Part shown: positions 15,205 through 20,971 of the stretch, piece after piece | How the letters are laid out: each line of letters begins with the position of its first letter | Numbering within the stretch: the stretch's first letter is position 1 | Source of the DNA: Deltaproteobacteria bacterium | GTDB lineage: Bacteria; Desulfobacterota; Desulfobacteria; Desulfobacterales; JAFDDL01 | Reading direction: 5' to 3' | DNA length: 20,971 nucleotides | Assembly: GCA_019310865.1 (NCBI GenBank) | Contig: JAFDDL010000040.1 | Span: forward strand, 1 to 20,971 | The notes under the pieces: generated by a model | Seen by the model: only the letters and a program-made list of their open reading frames with translations | Database searches by the model: none | What the model was told of the DNA's origin: nothing | Position numbers and translations under genes: made by a program

Positions 15205-15717
15205 TTATTTTATTATGCTATACAGGTGATCAATTGGAATGTCCAGAACTTTTTTTGCCTTTCTATCACTTTTTTCGTTAATGAATCCGGAATCCATTAA
15301 CAAACCGGTAATGCTCCCCATGTTAATGTGGTAACCAGAATAGTCACATTCCACGACATCTTTACCGTTGATCCTTATATATTTCCTGCAGTCTCTGGGC
15401 AGATTAGCCCACCAGCCACCGTAGAATCTACCACCTTGTTCGAAGGAACCATTGTTAAAGACCCTTCTAAGTCTCTTATTGCTAAAATCAATAGCCCCTC
15501 TCTTCTTACTGTCTGGGTGATTCCTCATCCGTTCATTAATAAGTTTGAGATCCTCATCCCATACGTAAAGCAGGACAGAGTGGTTGTTTAGATTCCTGTT
15601 TATCTTTATCAGGTTGTCCCTCATCTGGTTGGTATCTTCAGTATCTTTGTATTCCATCTCCTTTTTATCCTTGTCTCTCAGGATTATGATCTCTTCGTCT
15701 TCATCCCGTTCTACCTA
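15205..15717 (-). pseudogene. Fragment of a DYSG-motif protein of unknown function
   Basis: The frame is open from just after a stop near 15718 to a stop at 15205; the only ATG (15657) has AAGGAG touching it, too close for good initiation. The sequence reads VERDEDEEIIILRDKDKKEM and continues with a basic central part, RLRRVFNNGSFEQGGRFYGG, WWANLPRDCRKYIRINGKDV and VECDYSGYHINM. The last segment resembles a polymerase motif A (D-Y-S-x). I recall the FYGGWW...DYSG pattern from phage and plasmid proteins with no firm function. Both ends look cut: upstream coding similarity continues past the ATG, and the C-terminus ends abruptly at IDHLYSIIK. The function should not be inferred from the motif alone. 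Confidence 0.5.
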
Positions 15718-16007
15718 TAAAGAGTCTACATGTATGACCTGGATTTCAGCAAGAATTGTCAAGTTGCTTTACTACCACCGCAAATCATCAGGTATGAAAA
15801 AATGAGAAAGAAGCAGGTAGGATAGCTCGACATTGCCTTTTCCCAGACAGCCCTTCCCGAGATAACCAGACAATCATCCCCTTGCTATACAGCAGGAACC
15901 GCCACTGCCTTTTCATCGTTTCCTCCCATTGGGGGATAAAGGGAGGGGACATATGTTATAACTCCAATGGCAACAACATTTTTTAACTCTTACTAAGGAG
16001 AATAACT
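15718..16007. other. Left flank of the transposition module, no gene seen
   Basis: It holds a hairpin CCTCCC/GGGAGG (15922-15927 and 15941-15946), the palindrome ACATATGT (15949-15956) and an AAGGAG ribosome site 7 nt before ATG 16008. The left end of the mobile module should be in or near here but was not pinned down. Confidence 0.4.
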
Positions 16008-16508
16008 ATGTCCCCAACCCTGATGAGCATTCTATTATATCTGACTGAATCTGCCAAGGAAAATCAGACAGGACCGGTGGTTTGCCACTGGTGCAACAAC
16101 CGGGTTAACATCATCAAGCATGGCAAATACCAGCGCTATGATTTTAGCGGCGATGATCTGATCGATATTCAACGCTATTTATGCAAACATGATCAATGCC
16201 GGCAAACGTTTTCCATTTTGCCCCACCCCTTTTTACGTATATCGCGTTTTTCTTTGTGCATGTTCAAAGAACTGCTCAGGCTGGTTGATGAGCATCTGCA
16301 AATCGCCGAAATCGCACGCCGTTTTGCCGTGAGCTGGCCGACAATCCCCCGGGCCCTTGAAATGGCGCGTTGCATTGTGACCTGGATCCGGCAAGAGGCT
16401 AAAACGCAACCGCCCTGGGCACCGCACCCATGTATGCATCCATGCCAGTGTTGGTCTGAATTTATCCGTATGTTTGCCGCAAAATTTTACCCGAAACGCT
16501 ATGCGTAA
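16008..16508 (+). CDS. DUF6431-type zinc-ribbon/HTH protein of the transposition module
   Basis: The 166-residue protein has an N-terminal zinc-ribbon (CHWCNNR at ~26-32, then CKHDQCRQTF at ~64-73) and a helix-turn-helix (LQIAEIARRFAVSWPTIPRA) near residue 100-120. I recognise this as DUF6431, found immediately upstream of Mu/TnsB-like transposases. A role in recognising DNA ends or regulating the module is inferred. AAGGAG lies 7 nt before the ATG. The transposase follows after 83 bp on the same strand. Length and ends look normal. Confidence 0.7.
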   Translation: MSPTLMSILLYLTESAKENQTGPVVCHWCNNRVNIIKHGKYQRYDFSGDDLIDIQRYLCKHDQCRQTFSILPHPFLRISRFSLCMFKELLRLVDEHLQIAEIARRFAVSWPTIPRALEMARCIVTWIRQEAKTQPPWAPHPCMHPCQCWSEFIRMFAAKFYPKRYA

Positions 16509-16591
16509 AAGCCAACAACACAATATGTAAATTTAAATTTATCAATAGGTTGTGTATGAAGGGTCAAACTTTTAACAAAAGGAGGCTCCTT

Positions 16592-17830
16592 ATGGAACAT
16601 GACCGGCAAATGGATTTGGCACTGTGGCGCTACGGGATCATCAGTCCCCTGCTGCACCGTGATGCCAACGATGCGCATTTGTGCGACCTTTTGCACATCT
16701 TATCTGAAAACAGTTATATCCATCCCATAGACGGTAGGCATATCAGCGTGAGCGCCGAGGCCATTCGAAAATGGTTTTATCGTTATCACCATGGCGGTCT
16801 TACCGCCTTGGCCGATAAGCAGCGATCGGACAAAGGTCAGCACAATGTGCCCCAACCGCTCGTCGATGCGATGTTTGCTCTGAGAAAAAACCATCCGCGA
16901 TGGACGCTGGCCCTGCTTTTGACAGAATTGGTCGAGATGAAACTATGGGATGAAACCGCCCCGAGCCGTTCGGTATTGTACCGCTTCGCCAGGGCCAACA
17001 ACCTGATGCGCAATCCGCACTTAAATCCGGATCAAATCGTTCGCCCGTTTAGCTACGACAAGTTCGGCCAAATGTGGACCGCCGACTTTATGCACGGACC
17101 GAAACTGTGGGCCGGAAAGAAAAAGAAAAAAAGCTATCTGCACGTGATCATCGACGACTGCACTCGCTATGTGGTCAGTGGCCGTTTTTATCTGAGCGAA
17201 TCGACTGAAACACTGATTAAAGAACTGATGTGTGCCACGCGCCGTTTTGGCATTGCCCAGTGCCTATACACCGACAACGGTTCGGCCTACAACAGTCGTC
17301 ACTTGAAAATCGTGTGTGCCAATTTGGGCATGCGCCAGCCCCACACACCCCCAAGACGTCCCCAGGGCCGCGCGAAAGTCGAGCGCTTTTTCAGGACCGT
17401 TAGAGACCAGTTTTTGGCTAAACAGTACTTTAAAAGCATCGATGAGATTAACTTGGCCTTTGGTCAATATCTGCAAGACTACCACAATCGGAGTCATTCA
17501 ACACTTGCGTGCTCACCTATGCAAAAACGGCTCAGTGTCGATAGTGTCTGCCGCCAGGTCCCGGAGGTGGTCGACATCCAGGCATTGTTCCGGACACAAC
17601 GTCGCTGCAGGGTCTACAATGACGGCACCATCCGCATCAACAAAAAGGCCTTTGAAGTGCCAGGATGTCTGCCCGGCAGCCGGGTGACCATTCACTTCAT
17701 GCCATGGGATCTTACCCGTATTTACTATGGCGATGACATGCGGCTGGCTAAAGCCGTAGATCTCAGTGCCAATGCACATCGCTTTGACCACCCCAACTTC
17801 ACTCACACAAAGGAGACAGATGATGAGTAA
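16592..17830 (+). CDS. DDE transposase, Mu/TnsB/IS481-like
   Basis: The 412-residue protein starts at ATG 16592, chosen because GGAGG lies 6 nt upstream. An N-terminal helix-turn-helix region (HISVSAEAIRKWFYRYHHGG, then LTALADK) precedes the RNase H-fold core. The catalytic triad is visible: Asp ~165 in MWTADF, Asp ~228 in LYTDNGSAYN and Glu ~264 in GRAKVERFF, giving DD(35)E. A C-terminal beta-barrel-like part follows (RINKKAFEVPGCLPGSRVTI). It should cut and join transposon ends and is paired with the downstream ATPase as TnsB is with TnsC or TniA with TniB. Its stop overlaps the ATPase start by 8 nt, indicating translational coupling. No defects were seen. Confidence 0.88.
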   Translation: MEHDRQMDLALWRYGIISPLLHRDANDAHLCDLLHILSENSYIHPIDGRHISVSAEAIRKWFYRYHHGGLTALADKQRSDKGQHNVPQPLVDAMFALRKNHPRWTLALLLTELVEMKLWDETAPSRSVLYRFARANNLMRNPHLNPDQIVRPFSYDKFGQMWTADFMHGPKLWAGKKKKKSYLHVIIDDCTRYVVSGRFYLSESTETLIKELMCATRRFGIAQCLYTDNGSAYNSRHLKIVCANLGMRQPHTPPRRPQGRAKVERFFRTVRDQFLAKQYFKSIDEINLAFGQYLQDYHNRSHSTLACSPMQKRLSVDSVCRQVPEVVDIQALFRTQRRCRVYNDGTIRINKKAFEVPGCLPGSRVTIHFMPWDLTRIYYGDDMRLAKAVDLSANAHRFDHPNFTHTKETDDE

Positions 17831-18635
17831 TCAACCCACCATGGCCGAACACTTCGGCTGGCATTTGCACCCTTTTTCAGATACGTGGCGCATCGACCCG
17901 CCCTTTTACAGCCAGCGCGATCAGCGTCTTGCCGACCAGGCCTTGCAACTATTGCAGCACGGCAAAAGCTTTGCCGTCACCGGAGCTTCCGGCACCGGAA
18001 AATCGACTCTGGTCGAGCACTTACTGTCAAATCTGGACGTCAATTATTATCTCAAGGTACACATCCATTACGGCGGTCTGCAACGCAATGCACTGCTCAA
18101 AGCCATTGGCGAACAACTCGGGGTGGAAACAAATACACGCGCTGTGCCCCTGCTCGTCAAGTTGCAAAAGCACATTGGCGCCATTGCAACCGCTAAGCAA
18201 TCGGTTCACCCGGTCATTTTAGTTGATGATGCCCAATTGCTTGCCCGTGAATCGTTGATGGACCTATGCTCGCTGATCGTATGCCCTCCAAAAAAGACTG
18301 CCGCGGCTTCATTGATCATCGTCGGCGACGATATGCTGGCCAAACAGATGAATTTGGCGGTCATGAATCCGATCAAAACCCGATTGACCGTCAATTTTGC
18401 TTTGGAACCCCTCGACGAGCAGGAAACCGAGCAGTTCATCGCTTATCGACTCAGCCATGCCAAGGCACCCAAGGACCTGTTTGAACCCGATGCCATTGCC
18501 CTCATCTCGGCCCATTGCCATGGTCACAGACGACAAATTATGAATGTGGGTACATTGCTGCTCGCTGAAGCGTATTATCAAAAACAGAAAACAGTCAGCG
18601 CACAATTGTTTATGGGCTGTGATCTGATTAAATGA
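17823..18635 (+). CDS. TnsC/TniB-like AAA+ ATPase
   Basis: The 270-residue protein contains Walker A GASGTGKS (residues ~54-61), Walker B VILVDDAQLL (~131-140) and a sensor region (SLIIVGDD, then NPIKTRLTVNF with an arginine). ATG 17823 is preferred over the adjacent ATG 17820 because AGGAG is then 7 nt away. By analogy with TnsC, TniB, MuB and IstB it would bind DNA in an ATP-dependent way, choose targets and activate the transposase. The general fold also resembles ExeA-type ATPases. It completes a three-gene transposition operon, closed by a terminator about 60 bp further on. Confidence 0.85.
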   Translation: MSNQPTMAEHFGWHLHPFSDTWRIDPPFYSQRDQRLADQALQLLQHGKSFAVTGASGTGKSTLVEHLLSNLDVNYYLKVHIHYGGLQRNALLKAIGEQLGVETNTRAVPLLVKLQKHIGAIATAKQSVHPVILVDDAQLLARESLMDLCSLIVCPPKKTAAASLIIVGDDMLAKQMNLAVMNPIKTRLTVNFALEPLDEQETEQFIAYRLSHAKAPKDLFEPDAIALISAHCHGHRRQIMNVGTLLLAEAYYQKQKTVSAQLFMGCDLIK

Positions 18636-18694
18636 AAAACCAACTGCGCCGCTAAGCCATAAGCTGGTGCGAAATACTCGGCTGTTTACTATTG

Positions 18695-18729
18695 AAAGGA
18701 CCCGGCATTGCCGGGCCTTTTGCTTTTTG
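18695..18729 (+). terminator. Rho-independent terminator after the transposition operon
   Basis: AAAGG-A-CCCGGC pairs with GCCGGGCCTTTT around a 3-nt loop (ATT), followed by GCTTTTTG. The strong GC stem and T-tract separate the transposition genes from the helicase-primase genes, implying two transcription units. Confidence 0.8.
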
Positions 18730-18785
18730 ATTTAAAACCGTTGCGCGACCATGACTGTAATCATGTCACCCAAAAAGGAGATGCC

Positions 18786-19778
18786 GTGGAACTTACCGCT
18801 AATATGTTGCCTATCTGCCGGATCAATAAGCTTGAAATCCAACAACCTGAAAAACTTTGGCTCATCGAGTCCATATGGGCCCAGGACGCCGTTGGAATCA
18901 TCGGCGGCGCTCCCAAATGCTGCAAATCATGGTTCGGCCTGGATATGGCGGTCAGCGTCGCCTCCGGTACCCATTGCCTGGGTCGTTTTGCGGTAAAACA
19001 ACCCGGGCCGGTGCTCGTTTTTCTGGCCGAAGATGCCTTGCCCGCCGTCCGCGCACGTATCCAGGCCTTTTGTACCCAACGTAATTTGGATATTGAACAT
19101 CTCGATCTGTATGTGATCACCGCCTCAACACTGCGCCTGGACCTTGCTGCTGATCAGAAGCGTTTAAATGCCACCCTGGCTTTTTTACACCCTCGGTTTT
19201 TACTCCTCGATCCCCTGGTTCGTCTGCACCGGTTGGATGAAAACAGCGCAGCGGACATCTCAAAATTGCTCGGCTTTATTCGTGACATGCAGCGCACCTA
19301 TCATTCGGCGATCGCCCTGGTACATCATGCCAGTAAAAAACATCGGGCTCAACCCGGCCAAGCTCTAAGAGGCAGCTCCGATCTGCACGCTTTTGGTGAC
19401 TCCAATGCTTATCTGGCTGAACGAAAAAAACGCATCGTTTTGTCCGTTGAGCACCGCTCAGCCAAATCCATGGACCCCATCGAGATGCAACTGGTCTCAC
19501 GGGCCAACGGTTCCGCCACCCACCTCGAAATTATTGCCGACACAGGGTCAAATACCTCTGCCTCTCTGGCTGACCGGACGCTGTTGCTTCTACAAAATTC
19601 CAAAAGCCCGCTGACCCGTACAACCATCAGAGAACAGCTCAAGGTCAACAATCAGCGACTGGGCGACGCGCTCGCCAAGCTTGATAAACGGGCTCTGGTG
19701 CTCAAAACATCAAAAGGTTGGCTCCCCCTTGGCAACGGATCGCTCGACAAACCCAGCAATTATCCAAATGATCCCTAA
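18786..19778 (+). CDS. RepA/AAA_25-type replicative helicase-like ATPase
   Basis: The 330-residue protein is taken from GTG 18786, which has AAAAAGGAG just upstream; a longer frame from 18708 would begin inside the terminator. Walker A is the variant GGAPKCCKSW (~40-49), with Cys-Cys where Ser/Ala-Gly is usual. It is followed by GPVLVFLAEDALPAVRARI, a Walker-B-like FLLLDPLVRL (~138-147) and ALVHHASKKH (~177-186). The order matches hexameric RepA/DnaB-like helicases of plasmids and mobile elements. A C-terminal helical region (~265-318) could be a winged helix (TRTTIREQLKVNNQRLGDAL). It would unwind DNA for the primase encoded next, whose upstream ATG overlaps its last codons. The lost glycine makes the ATPase activity uncertain, although I believe close relatives share this variant. 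Confidence 0.75.
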   Translation: MELTANMLPICRINKLEIQQPEKLWLIESIWAQDAVGIIGGAPKCCKSWFGLDMAVSVASGTHCLGRFAVKQPGPVLVFLAEDALPAVRARIQAFCTQRNLDIEHLDLYVITASTLRLDLAADQKRLNATLAFLHPRFLLLDPLVRLHRLDENSAADISKLLGFIRDMQRTYHSAIALVHHASKKHRAQPGQALRGSSDLHAFGDSNAYLAERKKRIVLSVEHRSAKSMDPIEMQLVSRANGSATHLEIIADTGSNTSASLADRTLLLLQNSKSPLTRTTIREQLKVNNQRLGDALAKLDKRALVLKTSKGWLPLGNGSLDKPSNYPNDP

Positions 19779-19839
19779 ACATCTCAACTTTTCATATCTC
19801 AAGCGCCGCGTCTTCATCGTGACGGTACTTAGGGGGTGA
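19768..19839 (+). other. Displaced N-terminal segment of the primase (frame break or coupled leader)
   Basis: ATG 19768 overlaps the helicase stop and opens a 23-codon frame MIPKHLNFSYLKRRVFIVTV-LRG ending at TGA 19837-19839. It reads like the natural N-terminus of the primase, which continues in the -1 frame from ATG 19839. TGATG joins the two, and AGGGGG (19831-19836) lies immediately before. Confidence 0.6.
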
Positions 19840-20696
19840 TGACACAGTTTAAAAAACGAGGTGATCAGCTCTTCGGACCTTGTCCCGTTCATGGTGGCGA
19901 TAACCCCAACGCCTTTGTTATCAACCTTTCTAAAAATATTTGGCACTGCTTTACCGGATGCAATACCGGCGGGGATGTCATCAAACTCGTGCAACACCTT
20001 TATGGTAAAAACTACCGACAAACTGCAGCCTTTCTATCTTCATTAGCATATACCGCTCCAACCTCTCTGAGCGTTTGCTCTGCCCATCATCGCAAAAAAT
20101 CCTTCAGGCCCTTCAAAGCCCCTTTGCGGCTCCATGCTTCAACCCCATGGCTGCATAAAAAGCAGATCAATCCGAGCACGGCCAGTCGCTTTGAAGCCGG
20201 CGCTTATCACGGGACAGGCTTTCTCACCGGTTGTATCGCTGTGCGTCTCCATGATTTGCTCGGCCATCCCATTGGCTATGCTGGACGACAATTGAATCCC
20301 ACTCTCGCCAAACAATACGGCAAATGGAAGTTCCCACCGGGCCTTGCCAAAAATGAGATCTTGTACAACTTCCATCGAATAAGATCCGGTAATCCAAAGG
20401 CTGTCGTTGTTGTGCAATGCCCGTGGGGCGTCATGCGCCTTGCTCAATTAAATATCCCTGCTGTCGCCCTGTTGGGAATCCACCTTTCGTCTCTACAGCT
20501 TGATATATTGAAAAAAATATCCCGTGTTGTTCTTATGCTTGATGGAGATTATGCCGGCAGATCCGCCACTAACCGTGTCCACAAAACCCTTGAACCTTAC
20601 ACAAAAGTACATTGTATCACCCTGACATCTGACTTTGATCCCGACGACCTTACCGACAATACCCTATTATCTGCAACAGACCATTTTTTTCTTTAA
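19839..20696 (+). CDS. CHC2 zinc-finger / TOPRIM primase, probably altered
   Basis: The 285-residue frame has a DnaG-type zinc-binding domain with C15-x2-H18 (GPCPVHGG) and C37-x3-C41 (WHCFTGC). A linker and a TOPRIM-like region follow: AVVVVQCPWGVMRLAQL, PAVALLG and VVLMLDGDYAGRSA. The Asp pair of DGD is present, but the invariant TOPRIM Glu (usually V-E-G or V-E-C) is Gln (codon CAA). The start at ATG 19839 follows a stop; the natural N-terminus seems to lie in another frame (19768-19839). It should lay primers for the adjacent helicase. With a frame break and the catalytic change, activity is doubtful. Confidence 0.7.
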   Translation: MTQFKKRGDQLFGPCPVHGGDNPNAFVINLSKNIWHCFTGCNTGGDVIKLVQHLYGKNYRQTAAFLSSLAYTAPTSLSVCSAHHRKKSFRPFKAPLRLHASTPWLHKKQINPSTASRFEAGAYHGTGFLTGCIAVRLHDLLGHPIGYAGRQLNPTLAKQYGKWKFPPGLAKNEILYNFHRIRSGNPKAVVVVQCPWGVMRLAQLNIPAVALLGIHLSSLQLDILKKISRVVLMLDGDYAGRSATNRVHKTLEPYTKVHCITLTSDFDPDDLTDNTLLSATDHFFL

Positions 20697-20971
20697 CCAG
20701 TCATAAATAAGCCCATTACCGACATAATATGATTGACGCTTTTTGAGTGGTGTTTTCGTGATGGAAGGTAGTTGCTGCGAATCGTTCCGTTCCGCAAACC
20801 TATAGGGCCGCGCTCGGAACGGAACACGCTACCAGACTTATCGGTAAAATAGTTGAATATAAGGTAGGTCAAATAGCCCAACAATCTACAACCAGGGATA
20901 GTTTTTTATTGAAGTTTTGTGAAGCGTTTAACTAACAATTGCACCTCTACCGGAAATAGAAATGGGGGGAC
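20697..20971. other. Right flank after the primase, no gene seen
   Basis: Apart from the palindrome at 20784-20825 the stretch is AT-rich without a supported frame. It ends in a G-run (20964-20969) at the window edge. Confidence 0.4.
20784..20825. repeat. Large palindrome downstream of the primase gene
   Basis: GTTCCGTTCCG (20784-20794) and CGGAACGGAAC (20815-20825) form a perfect 11-bp inverted repeat with a 20-nt loop. Each arm is itself a tandem GTTCC repeat. There is no T-tract, so a protein-binding or origin-type site is as likely as a terminator. Confidence 0.65.

Larger units (their letters stand above)
16008..20825 (+). mobile_element. Transposon-like module: transposition core plus helicase-primase
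   Basis: Five plus-strand genes in two blocks (zinc-ribbon/HTH protein, transposase, ATPase; terminator; helicase, primase) end in a palindrome. The first block matches Tn7/Tn5053/Mu-type transposition cores; the second matches plasmid or phage replication modules. True ends were not identified; the right end may lie beyond the window. Confidence 0.6.

Noticed and set aside
19828..19841. prfB-style programmed frameshift
   Set aside because: AGGGGG before a stop recalls prfB, but the shift needed is -1, not +1, and no CTT-TGA-C is present at the shift; kept only as one of several explanations.
15921..20970. TCCTCCCATTG at 15921-15931 against the reverse complement of 20960-20970 as terminal inverted repeats of the module
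   Set aside because: 9 of 11 match but both are low-complexity C/G runs, and the right one is cut by the window edge.
1..20971. CRISPR arrays, tRNA or rRNA genes
   Set aside because: No regularly spaced repeat array, cloverleaf or rRNA-like sequence was seen by eye.

Overview
The window looks like an accessory region from a Gram-negative bacterium. A TonB-dependent receptor with an outer-membrane-type C-terminal Phe supports this. The gene mix (CehA/McbA hydrolase, acyl-CoA synthetase, DUF6431-type transposon, many BrnT/BrnA-like toxin-antitoxin pairs) is what I associate with Desulfobacterota. That assignment is an inference from gene content and could be wrong. No rRNA, tRNA or CRISPR was seen.

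Region 1 (1-11128) is a metabolic and uptake cluster. A partial regulator-like gene reads leftward out of the window (599-1). Reading right are a wrecked MFS transporter (986-1344), an AMP-forming acyl-CoA synthetase (1391-2923) and a large CehA/McbA-type metallohydrolase (2971-5559). Converging on them from the right are a TonB-dependent receptor (10788-8401) and a CWH43-like membrane protein with an endonuclease/exonuclease/phosphatase (EEP) domain (8314-6341). Both outer edges carry a pair of near-palindromic GCCCC-TATG-GGGGC boxes with the same 22-bp centre-to-centre spacing (657-692 and 11093-11128), which suggests one regulator for the whole cluster. A plausible reading is import, hydrolysis and CoA activation of an organic ester, amide or carbamate; the substrate cannot be told from the sequence.

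Region 2 is toxin-antitoxin material. A BrnT/BrnA-like pair (6238-5685) sits between the two convergent genes and is flanked by two ~66-bp copies of their joint 3' ends. A second brnT-brnA pair (11459-11967), an in-frame HigB'-HigA fusion (12903-12481) and a detached HigB C-terminal scrap (12126-12064) lie to the right. All three TA promoters are near-consensus, have 17-bp spacers, and place the first ATG at the expected transcription start, so the first gene of each should be leaderless. Relics of a response regulator and an alpha/beta-hydrolase lie among them.

Region 3 (12997-15717) holds an ISKra4-like transposase broken by two deletions, a DUF4338 (DruA-like) gene directly upstream of it on the same strand, and a fragment of a DYSG-motif protein of unknown role.

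Region 4 (16008-20825) is a compound mobile module on the plus strand: DUF6431 zinc-ribbon/HTH protein, DD(35)E Mu/TnsB-type transposase, TnsC/TniB-type ATPase, a strong terminator, then a RepA/AAA_25-type helicase and a CHC2-TOPRIM primase, followed by a 42-bp palindrome. A transposition core joined to its own helicase-primase is the most system-like feature of the window. The primase, however, shows a frame break at a G-run near its N-terminus and a Glu-to-Gln change in TOPRIM, so this copy may be decaying.
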